Below, one piece after another: positions 26,771-35,463 of a stretch of 64,000 bases of DNA. Every line of letters begins with the position of its first letter. The first letter of the stretch is position 1. The DNA is taken from the NCBI RefSeq assembly GCF_011516645.4, contig NZ_CP088285.1, forward strand, positions 7,334,501-7,398,500. Direction: 5' to 3'. This DNA comes from Bradyrhizobium septentrionale. Lineage in GTDB: Bacteria; Pseudomonadota; Alphaproteobacteria; Rhizobiales; Xanthobacteraceae. A program made the position numbers and the translations under genes. A model generated the notes under the pieces. That model saw nothing but the letters and a program-made list of their open reading frames with translations, made no database searches and was not told the DNA's origin.

Positions 26771-28129
26771 CTATTTCGGGGCGTCCGATGGCTGGCCGGC
26801 GAGGTACTGCTCCAGCCAGTGAATGTGGTAGTCGCCTTCGATGATGTCGGGCTCGCGCACCAATGCGCGGAACAGCGGCAGCGTCGTCTCGATGCCGTCG
26901 ACCACCATCTCGTCCAGCGCACGGCGCAGTCGCATCAGGCACTCGCCGCGGGTCTTGCCGTGCACGATCAGCTTGCCGACCAGCGAGTCGTAATAGGGCG
27001 GGATCACGTAACCCTGGTAGACGGCGGAATCGATTCGCACGCCGAGGCCGCCCGGCGGATGGTATTGGGTGATCCGTCCCGGCGAGGGACGGAAGGTCTC
27101 CGGGTTCTCCGCATTGATGCGGCACTCGATGGCGTGGCCGATGATCGCGATGTCGCTCTGCTTGGCCGGAAGGTCGCCGCCGGCCGCAATCCGGATCTGC
27201 TCCAGCACCAGATCGATATCGGTGATGCTTTCGGTGACGGGATGCTCGACCTGGATGCGCGTGTTCATTTCGATGAAATAGAACTCGCCGTCCTCGTAGA
27301 GGAATTCGATGGTGCCGACGCCGAGATACTTCATGTCCCGCATCGCCTTGGCGCAGGTCTCGCCGATCCTGGCGCGCGCGGCCGCCGCGAGCACCGGCGA
27401 GGGGCCTTCCTCCCAGACCTTCTGGTGACGCCGCTGCAGCGAGCAGTCGCGCTCGCCGAGATGGATGGCGCCGCCGCGGCCGTCGCCGAGAATCTGGATC
27501 TCGATGTGGCGCGGCTTCTGCAGGTATTTCTCCAGATAGACCGAGGCGTCGCCGAACGCCGATTTGGCCTCGTTGGCCGCGGTCGAGAGCGCGAGCGCGA
27601 GGTCGGCCTCGCTGTGAGCGACCTTCATGCCGCGCCCGCCGCCGCCGGCAGCCGCCTTCACCAGCACCGGGAAGCCGATCTCCTTGGCGATCGCCATGGC
27701 GTCGTCGTCCGCCGTCACCGCGCCGTCGGAGCCGGGCACCACGGGAATGCCGAGGCGCTTGGCGGTCTTCTTGGCTTCGATCTTGTCGCCCATCAGGCGG
27801 ATGTGCTCGGCCTTCGGTCCGATGAAGCCCAGATTGTGGTCGGCGAGGATCTCGGCGAAGCGCGCGTTCTCGGACAGGAAGCCGTAGCCCGGATGCACGG
27901 CGTCGGCGCCGGTGATCTCGCAAGCTGCGAGCAGCGCTGGCACGTTGAGATAGGAATCCTTCGACGGCGGTGGACCGATGCACACGCTCTCGTCGGCGAG
28001 CCGCACATGCATGGCGTCGGCGTCGGCGGTGGAATGCACCGCCACCGTCGAGATGCCGAGCTCCTTGCAGGCGCGCAGCACGCGAAGCGCGATCTCGCCG
28101 CGATTGGCTATGAGGATCTTGTCAAACAT
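26771..28129 (-). CDS. accC: Acetyl-CoA carboxylase, biotin carboxylase subunit
   Basis: A 452-residue ATP-grasp enzyme that carboxylates the biotin on AccB using ATP and bicarbonate, the first half of malonyl-CoA formation. It begins [20 protein letters not shown], has the Gly-rich ATP loop GGGGRGMK (162-169), [27 protein letters not shown] and VGKLIVHG in order. Length is normal. It lies 24 bases after accB and shares an operon with aroQ and accB. Confidence 0.97.
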   Translation of the reverse strand: MFDKILIANRGEIALRVLRACKELGISTVAVHSTADADAMHVRLADESVCIGPPPSKDSYLNVPALLAACEITGADAVHPGYGFLSENARFAEILADHNLGFIGPKAEHIRLMGDKIEAKKTAKRLGIPVVPGSDGAVTADDDAMAIAKEIGFPVLVKAAAGGGGRGMKVAHSEADLALALSTAANEAKSAFGDASVYLEKYLQKPRHIEIQILGDGRGGAIHLGERDCSLQRRHQKVWEEGPSPVLAAAARARIGETCAKAMRDMKYLGVGTIEFLYEDGEFYFIEMNTRIQVEHPVTESITDIDLVLEQIRIAAGGDLPAKQSDIAIIGHAIECRINAENPETFRPSPGRITQYHPPGGLGVRIDSAVYQGYVIPPYYDSLVGKLIVHGKTRGECLMRLRRALDEMVVDGIETTLPLFRALVREPDIIEGDYHIHWLEQYLAGQPSDAPK

Positions 28130-28153
28130 CGCAGCGCCTGGTGTTGACGAAAG

Positions 28154-28639
28154 CTATTCAATGATGACGAGCGGCTCGCCGAATTCGACCGGCTGGCCGT
28201 CCTCGATGAGAATTTGCGTCACGGTGCCCGCGCGCGGCGACGGGATCTGGTTCATCGTCTTCATCGCCTCGATGATCAGAAGCGTCTGGCCGGCCGAGAC
28301 CTTGGTGCCGACTTCAATGAACGGCTTGGCGCCCGGCTCGGGCGCCCAATAGGCGGTGCCGACCATCGGCGAAGGCACGGCGCCCGGGTGCTTGGCGAGA
28401 TCGGTCGCAGCCGCGGCCACCGGCACGGACATGGCGGCCGGTGCGGCAACCGCATTCATGGCAGCGGGCACGGATGCCGCGATGCTGATATTGCGTGCGA
28501 CGCGGACGCGCAGGCCGGCACGCTCGATCTCGATCTCGGTCAGATTGGTCTCCGCGAGCAGCAGTGCGAGCTCGCGAATGAGCGCGCTGTCGTCGCTCTT
28601 GGATTTTGCCGCTGATTTGTCGTCTGGCTGGCGCGCCAT
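28154..28639 (-). CDS. accB: Acetyl-CoA carboxylase, biotin carboxyl carrier protein
   Basis: A 161-residue carrier. Residues 17-50 form the conserved N-terminal helix region ([20 protein letters not shown]), a flexible Ala/Pro linker runs from about 52 to 85, and the biotinyl domain (about 88-161) carries the target Lys127 in [23 protein letters not shown] is the thumb characteristic of AccB. It sits between aroQ and accC on the same strand, the usual order in this group. Confidence 0.97.
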   Translation of the reverse strand: MARQPDDKSAAKSKSDDSALIRELALLLAETNLTEIEIERAGLRVRVARNISIAASVPAAMNAVAAPAAMSVPVAAAATDLAKHPGAVPSPMVGTAYWAPEPGAKPFIEVGTKVSAGQTLLIIEAMKTMNQIPSPRAGTVTQILIEDGQPVEFGEPLVIIE

Positions 28640-28691
28640 GTTGTTTGATCCAAAATCTCTGTCTGATGACGGGGGACGTCAGGAGTGACGA

Positions 28692-29177
28692 TTAAGCCTT
28701 TGCCTTGGCATCGGTCTTGGTGCCGATCTTGGCACCAATCTTGGTGGCGAGGCCGATGATCGCAAGCCGGTAGCCATCGATGCCGAAGCCGCAGAGCGAC
28801 GCGAACGCGGCTTTAGCAGTGAACGAGTGGTGCCGGAAGCTCTCGCGGGCGTGGATGTTGCTGACATGGACTTCGACGGCGGGAATCTTGACCGCAACCA
28901 GCGCGTCATGCAGCGCGATCGAGGTATGGGAGTAACCGCCGGCATTGATGATGATGCCGACCGCCTTTTTGGCGTGGGCCTCATGGATGAGGTCGATCAG
29001 TTCACCCTCGCGGTTGGACTGCCGGCAGTCGGCGGCAAGTCCGAACTGGCGTGCGGTGTCCGCGCACAGCTTCTCGACGTCGGCGAGGGTGGCGTGGCCG
29101 TAGGTCTCCGGCTCGCGCGTCCCCAGCAGATTGAGGTTCGGGCCGTTCAGCACATAGATCGTTCCGGCAGCAGCCAT
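28692..29177 (-). CDS. aroQ: Type II 3-dehydroquinate dehydratase
   Basis: A 161-residue shikimate-pathway enzyme that dehydrates 3-dehydroquinate. Signature segments are present: [19 protein letters not shown] (active-site Tyr26 and the flexible Arg loop), [31 protein letters not shown] (His84) and [18 protein letters not shown] (His104). The tail is extended by a Lys/Ala-rich stretch of about 15 residues. ATG 29177 is preferred over TTG 29195. It heads the aroQ-accB-accC operon. Confidence 0.96.
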   Translation of the reverse strand: MAAAGTIYVLNGPNLNLLGTREPETYGHATLADVEKLCADTARQFGLAADCRQSNREGELIDLIHEAHAKKAVGIIINAGGYSHTSIALHDALVAVKIPAVEVHVSNIHARESFRHHSFTAKAAFASLCGFGIDGYRLAIIGLATKIGAKIGTKTDAKAKA

Positions 29178-29415
29178 TCCAGGGGTTCCGGCCAAAGGGT
29201 TCCGACAAGGGGTGGAGTGGGCCGGGTTATAGGTAACAACCGGGCGCAGGGGAAGTCTTTAGGTGAAGTCGGAACGTCTTCAACGGCTTCCTCCACCCTG
29301 TCAGGTAGCTGCCGTAACATACTGAAATTGCTGATTAACCAAATCTCGCGGAAAGCGGCTTCCGCTGGCGCTCCCCGGCAGCCATCCACTGCCGCGAGGG
29401 GCCGTGCCAGGACGC

Positions 29416-29443
29416 AAAACCCCGCCCCGAAGGGGGGCGGGGT
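29416..29443 (-). terminator. Intrinsic terminator of the DUF1236 gene
   Basis: ACCCCGCCCC-GAAG-GGGGCGGGGT-type hairpin (29419-29443) with a stem of about 10 bp is followed on the minus strand by TTTT. It lies 49 bases after the stop of the gene at 29492. Confidence 0.8.
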
Positions 29444-29491
29444 CGAGAATGGGCGAAGGCCCTTTGATGGCGCCCTCGCACCGAGGCCGGC

Positions 29492-30343
29492 TTAGCCCTC
29501 GATGATGTAGACGATCTCGTGGGTCTCCGGCTGCACGATGATGTAGCGGCCGTGAACCAGGATGAACTCGTAACCGCGCCACTGCGGGTAGATCGTCACG
29601 ACCCGCTCCGGCACCGGGTAGAAGCGAACGTCGGCCGGGACGCGGGTGCCGACCGACACGTTGAAGTTCACGTTGGTGACCTCGGTGACCTTCTCCGACT
29701 TGATCGCGGTCGAGATCTGGGTGCGCTTCTCGGCCGGCGGAGCCGCGGTTGCCGACGTTGCCGCGTTACCAGTCGTGGTCTGCGTGCGGCTGGTGTCGTT
29801 GGTCTGCGTGCGGTTGGTATCCGCCGGGCTCTTGGTCTGAGCGTTCTGGTTGGTCGTGGCGCCGCTCTTGTCGCGGCTGTCGGCGGCGTTGTTGCGATCG
29901 CGGCCGTCACGGCTTTCCGCGTTCATCTTGCCGCTCTTGTCATGCTCCTCGGCCTTCATGTTGCCGCTCTTGTCGCGGCCCTCGGCCTTCATGTCCTTCG
30001 AGCCTTCCTTGGAGCTCTTGGTCGCGTCGTTCTCGGAGCTCATGCTCTTCGACTTCTGCGTGTTGTCCTGCGCACCCTTGGTGGCGGGGCCGGACTTGTC
30101 GGACTCCGCACCCTTGGTGCTCGGGGATTCACCGGTCGTGGAATGCTCGGAACCCTTCATGCCGCCTGTATCGCGCTGCATGGTGCCCGAAGACGCGCCC
30201 CCGGACGGTGCGCTGTGCTGCGTGGTCGCACCACCACCGGCCCCGGTCTCCTTGTTGGCGCCGCCGGCGCCCTGTGCGTTCGCGAAACCGGTGCCGGCGA
30301 TCAGAGCCGCTGCGGCGACCGAAATCAGAAAGCGGTTAGACAT
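29492..30343 (-). CDS. DUF1236 domain-containing exported protein
   Basis: A 283-residue exported protein: signal peptide (SVAAAALIAGTGFANA, cleaved about residue 23), a long hydrophilic low-complexity middle (about 25-195) with repeated KSG, MKAE and RDKSG units rich in Ser, Thr, Lys, Asp and Asn, and a C-terminal DUF1236 domain (about 215-283: VNFNVSVGTRVPADVRFYPVP, HGRYIIVQPETHEIVYII). Function is unknown; the middle part resembles disordered stress-protective hydrophilins. AGGAGG 5-6 bases before the ATG supports the start. A perfect EcfG-type promoter precedes it and a terminator follows, so it is a monocistronic general-stress gene by prediction. Confidence 0.88.
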   Translation of the reverse strand: MSNRFLISVAAAALIAGTGFANAQGAGGANKETGAGGGATTQHSAPSGGASSGTMQRDTGGMKGSEHSTTGESPSTKGAESDKSGPATKGAQDNTQKSKSMSSENDATKSSKEGSKDMKAEGRDKSGNMKAEEHDKSGKMNAESRDGRDRNNAADSRDKSGATTNQNAQTKSPADTNRTQTNDTSRTQTTTGNAATSATAAPPAEKRTQISTAIKSEKVTEVTNVNFNVSVGTRVPADVRFYPVPERVVTIYPQWRGYEFILVHGRYIIVQPETHEIVYIIEG

Positions 30344-30381
30344 CGTAGTCCTCCTCGTATTTTAGCATTGCCCGCGCCGAC

Positions 30382-30406
30382 AACGGGAGAGGATGTGCGA
30401 TGTTCC
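30382..30406 (-). promoter_or_regulatory. EcfG-type (general stress response) promoter
   Basis: On the minus strand GGAAC (30402-30406), 16 bases, then CGTT (30382-30385): an exact match to the consensus GGAAC-N16/17-CGTT of the PhyR-NepR-EcfG stress sigma factor of alphaproteobacteria. It lies 38 bases before the DUF1236 start codon, leaving a short leader with a strong ribosome site. Confidence 0.75.
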
Positions 30407-30469
30407 TGTTGATTTGCGGTTCCCCGCGGTTTGTTTGTTGTGTGAATGCGCGATGAACAAACGCGCGTT

Positions 30470-31432
30470 TCAACCGCAGGCCCAGTCGAACTCCATGCTC
30501 GCAAGATCGAGCTGGCCGTTGCCGCCGCCGAAATTGAAACCGCCGAAATGCTCCTCGATCTCGAGATAGGTCGCGCTGAATTTCGGCGTCCATTGATTCG
30601 GAAACATCGTGCCGCCGAGATGGTTGCGGCCGTGCAACCGCTCGAGGCCGCGCGCCTTGCCATCTTCGCCGTACGGCGCGATGTAGTCGCCGAGCGCGCC
30701 CTTGTGCAGCAGATGATCGCGCGGCGGCTTGCCGACATTGGGATCGTTGTCGCGAGGCGCAAGCGCAATGCCGAAGGCGTGGTGCCCGGTCTCGGGGACA
30801 CGGCCGAACAGGCGGTACCAGTATCTCTTCTCCAACTCGTCGACGCTTGTGGTGCGGCCGACCTGCGCATCGAACGCCGTGCGCGCCGCGCCGTTCTCGA
30901 GCCAGCGCGGTGGCGCATTGGCTTCCAGCAATGGATTGCCGGCCAGCTTTGGCGGCCGGCACAGCGGTCCTATGAACTCGGCATCCGTGAGCCAGATCGC
31001 CGCGAAATTATGGTCGATGATGTCCTTCATCCGAAACTCCATCGGATGACGGTGCTGCCGATAGGCGAAGTACGGCAGCAGATGGGGATCGGCCGGACGC
31101 TCGATCGTCTCCGCGGCGAGATATTGCGCGACCGCATCGATCTCGTCGGGCTCGTCATATTGCTGGTCGGCGAACATCGCGAGCGCAACATAGGCGTCGC
31201 CCTTGGTACGATATTGCACGGGAATGCGCAGCGTGAAGCAGTGCTGCATCGGAAAGCCGTCATGCGGACTGAGCGGCCATCGCTCGGTGCGAATGCCAGG
31301 CGGCAAGCCGTAGCACCAGCCGTGATCGTGCTCGGTGCCGCGCGGCGGCGCCGTCTTCAGCAGCGTGAGGTCGTAGCCGAGGGTTGGTGGAGCAAGGGTT
31401 GGTAGAGCAAGGGTTGGCGGGGCCAGAGGCAT
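30470..31432 (-). CDS. Hypothetical protein, 320 residues
   Basis: A soluble protein with no signal peptide or membrane span and no family I recognise. It is rich in His, Trp and aromatic residues (HDHGWCYGLPPGIR, RYWYRLFGRVPETGHHAFG, LGGTMFPNQWTPKFSATYLE), suggesting a compact fold, perhaps metal-binding through HDHGWCYG near residue 37; that is speculation. The N-terminus starts with three 5-residue repeats (PPTLA, LPTLA, PPTLG) encoded by 15-bp tandem repeats. The open frame continues upstream across the DsbA region, but ATG 31432 is preferred because frame use beyond it is antisense to dsbA and crosses a terminator. Confidence 0.65.
   Translation of the reverse strand: MPLAPPTLALPTLAPPTLGYDLTLLKTAPPRGTEHDHGWCYGLPPGIRTERWPLSPHDGFPMQHCFTLRIPVQYRTKGDAYVALAMFADQQYDEPDEIDAVAQYLAAETIERPADPHLLPYFAYRQHRHPMEFRMKDIIDHNFAAIWLTDAEFIGPLCRPPKLAGNPLLEANAPPRWLENGAARTAFDAQVGRTTSVDELEKRYWYRLFGRVPETGHHAFGIALAPRDNDPNVGKPPRDHLLHKGALGDYIAPYGEDGKARGLERLHGRNHLGGTMFPNQWTPKFSATYLEIEEHFGGFNFGGGNGQLDLASMEFDWACG
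31380..31424. repeat. 15-bp tandem repeat, three copies, inside the hypothetical gene
   Basis: Units AGGGTTGGTGGAGCA (31380-31394), AGGGTTGGTAGAGCA (31395-31409) and AGGGTTGGCGGGGCC (31410-31424). They encode a 5-residue repeat at the N-terminus of the minus-strand protein, so copy number changes would keep the frame. Confidence 0.7.
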
Positions 31433-31503
31433 CGCGCGCGGCCTTCGTTGTTGGTGACGGCCCTTGGTTGCGGCGAGCGCGGAGGCGGTTCGGTGCCGGC
31501 AAT

Positions 31504-31534
31504 AAAAAAATCCGGCTGCCTGGCAGCCGGATTT
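31504..31534 (-). terminator. Intrinsic terminator of the dsbA-like gene
   Basis: AAATCCGGCTGCC (31508-31520) and GGCAGCCGGATTT (31522-31534) pair over about 12-13 bp; on the minus strand a run of seven T follows. It lies 33 bases after the stop at 31567. Confidence 0.9.
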
Positions 31535-31566
31535 CGTTGAGCGAATGAGCGCTGGCGAAAGCGCGA

Positions 31567-32334
31567 TCAGCAGGTCGCCTTGCCGCAGCGGGCGATGCCG
31601 ATCTTTTCCTTGAGATTGTCGACGCCGACCGCGCCGATCACGACCTGCTTGCCGATCACGTAGCTCGGCGTACCGTTCATGCCCATGGATTCGGCGAGGC
31701 GGAAATTCTCCTCGATGGTCGCCTTCACTTCGGGGCTCGCCATGTCCTTCTCGAGCTTGGTCATGTCGAGACCGACCTCCTTGGCGACCGCCAGCGCGCG
31801 CGCCTTGTCGGCGGCGCCGCGGCCGCCCAGCAGCTTCTGGTGGAAGTCGAGATACTTCTTGCCGGTCGGATCCTGCATGCGCACCGCGACCGCGACCTGC
31901 GCGGCCTCGACCGAGCCCTGGCTCAGCACCGGGAATTCCTTCAGCACCACCTTCAGCTTCGGATCCGCCTTCATCAAATCCATCATGTCGGACATCGCGC
32001 GCTTGCAGTAGCCGCAATTGTAATCGAAGAACTCGACGAAGGTGACGTCGCCGTCCTTGTTGCCGAGGAAGACGCCGCGCGGCGAATTGAAGATGGTGTC
32101 GGCGTTCTTGGCGACGCTCTGCTCATGCTTCTCGGCTTCGGCGGCGGCCTGCCGCTTGCTCAGCTCGTTCATCGCCTCCTCGAGCACCTCGGGGTGCGCG
32201 ATCAGATAGTTGCGCACGATGGTCTCGATGTCGCCGCGCTGGGTGTCGTTGAAGCTCTGCGCGGACGCCGACAGCGGCGCGGCACAGATGCCGAGCGCGA
32301 GCAGGGCAGGAGCAAGAAAACGAAGCGCTGGCAT
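31567..32334 (-). CDS. DsbA family thiol:disulfide oxidoreductase
   Basis: A 255-residue periplasmic protein with signal peptide (APALLALGICAAPLSASA). A helical N-terminal extension of about 60 residues (YLIAHPEVLEEAMNELSKRQ, as in ScsC/Com1-like members) precedes a thioredoxin fold with active site CGYC (Cys107, Cys110) in FFDYNCGYCKRA and the cis-Pro loop GTPSYVIG. Two more cysteines near the C-terminus (RCGKATC) could form a disulphide. The extension suggests a multimeric isomerase or copper-resistance type rather than classical monomeric DsbA. It ends in a strong terminator and is followed upstream by the M48 protease gene. Confidence 0.9.
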   Translation of the reverse strand: MPALRFLAPALLALGICAAPLSASAQSFNDTQRGDIETIVRNYLIAHPEVLEEAMNELSKRQAAAEAEKHEQSVAKNADTIFNSPRGVFLGNKDGDVTFVEFFDYNCGYCKRAMSDMMDLMKADPKLKVVLKEFPVLSQGSVEAAQVAVAVRMQDPTGKKYLDFHQKLLGGRGAADKARALAVAKEVGLDMTKLEKDMASPEVKATIEENFRLAESMGMNGTPSYVIGKQVVIGAVGVDNLKEKIGIARCGKATC

Positions 32335-32420
32335 GACAAAATCCTTGTTCGAGGTGGCCCAAAATGCGGCGGGGCCGTGAGCCGGTTTCGGTGATCGTTG
32401 TATGGAACTACGGTTTATTT

Positions 32421-33842
32421 CTAGTTGTTTTTCTGACCCGGCATGGGCTTGGCGCTCACAATGTCGTCAGCTTTGACCCAGCCGGGCGTGCCGATCGCGA
32501 ACCGCGTCTTGGCGCGCGACGCCAGCTCGCGGGCGGTCTTGTTGTCGCCGCGCAGATAGGCGGCCTGCGCCGAGGCAAGGTCGGCCTGGGCATAGTCGCC
32601 CTTGCGGCCATAGGCCATCGCGAGCTGGGTATAGCCGATCGGCGCCTCGGGCTCGCGCGCCACCGCGGCACGCAGCATGTTGATCGCCTCGTCGGTGGTG
32701 GCCTTGTTGTCGGAAGCGACCAGCGCTTGGCCGAGCAGCATCTCGATCAGCGGCGAATTGCCGGAGAGCTGCACCGCGCGGCGCAGCGGCGCGATCGCCT
32801 CAGCGGGCCGGCCGCCTTCGAGCAGCGCCTGACCGCGCAATTCGTAGAAATAGGGATTGTTGGGCTGCACCTGGATCAAGCCGTCGATCTGCGCGATCGC
32901 CGAACGCAGATCGCCGTGCAGATAGGTCGTGATGGCGCGCGCATAGCGCGCCGGCAGGCTGGTGTTGGACAGCGGATAGCGGCGGTAGACCGTGTCCTGC
33001 CGCTCCATGAAGCCCGAGATCTTGGCGCGCATCATGTCGTGGCGCAGCTGCAGCGCCGGATCGTCCTTCTTGTCCCAATAGGGGCTCGAGCGCGCCAGTT
33101 CCTCCAGCGCCGAGACGCGGTCGACCGGCATCGGGTGCGACTGCAGATAGGGGTCGGCGCCGCGTGAGGCGAACAGGCTCTCATCGGTGAAGCGCTTGAA
33201 CGTCTCGTACATGCCCCGGGCCGACTGGCCGGTCGCGGTCAGGAATCTGACGCCGGCGCGGTCGGCGTTTTCTTCCTGCTGGCGCTGATAGGACAGCAGC
33301 GTGCGCTGAATGACCGACTGCGGCGCCGAGATCGCGGCGGCACCGGCGCTGGAGAGGCCGCTGCCGCCGCCGCCGCCCGCAGCACCCGCGGCCAGCGCGC
33401 CAACGCCGAGCAGCATCGCGATGATCATCTGGGTCTGCGCCTGTGCCAGCTGCTCGCGCATCTTGGCGAGATGGCCGCCGGCCAGATGGCCGGTCTCATG
33501 CGCCAGCACGCCGATAATCTGGTTCGGCGTCTCCGATTGCAGCAGCGCTCCGTAATTGACGAAGATGCGGCGGCCGTCGGCGACGAAGGCGTTGAACGAG
33601 CTTTCGTTGATGATGACGATCTGGATGTTCTGCTTCTCCAGACCAGCGGCGCGCAGGATCGGCCGCGTATATTCGCGCAACAGCTGCTCGGACTCGGTGT
33701 CGCGCAGCACCGGCGGGCCCTTCTGCTGGGCCTGCGCAGGGACGGTAGGACCGATCGCGAGCGCGACCGCGGTCAGTAATGCGGTCAGCTTGAATGCAGT
33801 CGGCTGAAAGGTTCTGGTGCGAAGCGCGAAGCGGAACAGCAT
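32421..33842 (-). CDS. M48 family metalloprotease with TPR repeats (BepA-like)
   Basis: A 473-residue periplasmic zinc protease. The signal sequence spans about 18-38; the catalytic motif LAHETGHLAGGH holds His115, Glu116 and His119, with the third ligand in EENADRAGVRFL. A hydrophobic/Gly-rich loop (AAGAAGGGGGSG) follows the active site, and the C-terminal half (about 285-450) is tetratricopeptide repeats (NPYFYELRGQALLEGGRPAE, PLIEMLLGQALVASDNKATT). This is the layout of BepA/YfgC, which assists and quality-controls outer membrane protein (LptD) assembly. It lies 86 bases upstream of the dsbA-like gene on the same strand, sensible because LptD needs disulphides. Confidence 0.92.
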   Translation of the reverse strand: MLFRFALRTRTFQPTAFKLTALLTAVALAIGPTVPAQAQQKGPPVLRDTESEQLLREYTRPILRAAGLEKQNIQIVIINESSFNAFVADGRRIFVNYGALLQSETPNQIIGVLAHETGHLAGGHLAKMREQLAQAQTQMIIAMLLGVGALAAGAAGGGGGSGLSSAGAAAISAPQSVIQRTLLSYQRQQEENADRAGVRFLTATGQSARGMYETFKRFTDESLFASRGADPYLQSHPMPVDRVSALEELARSSPYWDKKDDPALQLRHDMMRAKISGFMERQDTVYRRYPLSNTSLPARYARAITTYLHGDLRSAIAQIDGLIQVQPNNPYFYELRGQALLEGGRPAEAIAPLRRAVQLSGNSPLIEMLLGQALVASDNKATTDEAINMLRAAVAREPEAPIGYTQLAMAYGRKGDYAQADLASAQAAYLRGDNKTARELASRAKTRFAIGTPGWVKADDIVSAKPMPGQKNN

Positions 33843-33934
33843 GGGCGATTTACCGGCGATGGCTGGCCGCGCCGGGGCGAAGCCCGGTTCCGGGCCCGAC
33901 CGGATCAGGCGCGCGGCGCAGTCTGTTGTTTTTG

Positions 33935-33993
33935 CAGTTCTTCTTCACGCGAACCGGGTATGCACTTGGCCTATTCACTTGGCCTGAAAACGT
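33935..33993. repeat. Degenerate copy of the 23558 palindromic repeat
   Basis: TTCTTCACGCGAACCGGGTA followed by CACTTGGCC..GAAAACGTT shares its core with the repeat at 23558-23601. A duplicated ACTTGGCCT stretch lies inside. It occupies the divergent promoter gap between the M48 protease and the aminotransferase. Confidence 0.5.
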
Positions 33994-34081
33994 TATAAGG
34001 AGCCACCGAATGCGGCCAGTCTGGGGCGGCAGTCGGTGTGGGAACCTGAATTCGGCAGCGGCCGTGCAATAGCAGAAAACC

Positions 34082-35269
34082 ATGCGTGAAGCGACAGCGA
34101 GAGACCGTGTGAGCAGCCTTTTGACAGCGTCCGGCCGGAGCGATGTTCCGCCGTTCATGGTGATGGACGTGATGGCGGCTGCCGCGCGAATCGAGGCGGC
34201 GGGCGGCCATGTCATCCACATGGAGGTGGGGCAGCCCGCCGAGGGCGCTCCGAAGCCGGCGATCGCGGCCGCGCAGGCCGCGCTTGCCGGGGGGCGGATC
34301 GACTACACCTCCGCGCTCGGCATCCCCTCGCTGCGCGCGCGCATCGCGCGGCATTACCGCGACACGTATGGCTGCGCGGTCGACGCCGAGCGCATCATCG
34401 TCACCACGGGCTCGTCGGGCGGATTCATCCTGGCGTTTCTCGCGATGTTCGAGCCGGGCGACCGGGTCGCGGTCACCGTGCCGGGTTATCCGCCGTACCG
34501 GCACATCCTGACCGCGCTCGGCTGCGAGCCGGTGCTGATCGAAACCTCCGGCGACACCCGCCATGCGCTGACCGGGGAGGCGCTGCTCGCCGCCCATCGC
34601 AGGGCGCCGCTGAAGGGCGTGCTGGTCGGCAGTCCCGCCAACCCGACCGGCACCATGATGTCGCGCGAGGCGCTGTCGAGCCTGATGGCGGCCGCCGACA
34701 GCGCCGGCATCCGCTTCATCTCCGACGAGATCTATCACGGCCTCGACTACGCATTTCCGGCGGTGACGGCCGCGGAGCTGTCGCCGAACGCGCTGGTGAT
34801 CAATTCGTTCTCGAAATACTTCTGCATGACCGGCTGGCGCGTCGGCTGGATGGTGGTGCCCGAGGTGCTGGTGCGGCCGATCGAACGGCTGCAGCAGAAC
34901 CTGTCGATCTCGGTGCCGACCTTGTCGCAGATCGCAGCCGAAGCGGCGTTCGAAGGCCGCGAGGAGATGGAGGCGATCAAGCGTGGCTACCAGGAGAACC
35001 GCCGCATCCTGATCGAGGGCCTGCCGAAAGCCGGGCTGACCAAATTCCTGCCCGCCGACGGCGCGTTCTATCTCTATGCCGACGTCTCCGGCTTCACCTC
35101 CGACAGTTTCGCCTTCGCCAGCGAGATGCTGGAGAAGGCGCATGTCGCGGCGACCCCCGGCGTCGATTTCGATCCGATCCACGGCCGCGCCTTCATCCGT
35201 TTTTCCTATGCGCGCTCGGCGGCGGAGATGCAGGAAGCAGTTGCGCGGATCGCGCGTTGGCTTAAATAG
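34082..35269 (+). CDS. PLP-dependent aminotransferase, class I/II
   Basis: A 395-residue fold-type I aminotransferase. Residues seen: VGQPAEG (49-55), the TTGSSGGF phosphate-binding start (about 108-115), NPTG (187-190), SDEIYHGL (Asp215, Tyr218) and the PLP lysine Lys245 in SFSKYFCMTGWRVGW; the substrate carboxylate Arg is in FIRFSYARS. The substrate cannot be fixed from sequence; aspartate/aromatic type or alanine-type are both possible. The ATG at 34082 is the first; a later start is possible. Upstream lies the palindromic repeat shared with the divergent M48 gene. Confidence 0.93.
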   Translation: MREATARDRVSSLLTASGRSDVPPFMVMDVMAAAARIEAAGGHVIHMEVGQPAEGAPKPAIAAAQAALAGGRIDYTSALGIPSLRARIARHYRDTYGCAVDAERIIVTTGSSGGFILAFLAMFEPGDRVAVTVPGYPPYRHILTALGCEPVLIETSGDTRHALTGEALLAAHRRAPLKGVLVGSPANPTGTMMSREALSSLMAAADSAGIRFISDEIYHGLDYAFPAVTAAELSPNALVINSFSKYFCMTGWRVGWMVVPEVLVRPIERLQQNLSISVPTLSQIAAEAAFEGREEMEAIKRGYQENRRILIEGLPKAGLTKFLPADGAFYLYADVSGFTSDSFAFASEMLEKAHVAATPGVDFDPIHGRAFIRFSYARSAAEMQEAVARIARWLK

Positions 35270-35463
35270 CCCGAAATCTTCAAGAGCCTTCCGGAGTTCG
35301 TCTTGTCAGCCAAATCGGTTTCGCAGCCCGGCGCCATGATTTCGGCTGCGCGGTGCGCGGCAGATCGTCGCGGATAAGCGGCAGCGTCCACACAGTTTCC
35401 AGTTTGACTTCAACCGCCAAGTTGATCTTGGCTATTTCCGCCATTTCTGAGGGGGAGTGACAC

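Noticed and set aside
30470..32017. Longer start for the hypothetical gene, reaching into the dsbA-like gene
   Set aside because: The extra part is antisense-frame to nothing useful, overlaps dsbA on the same strand in another frame and crosses its terminator.
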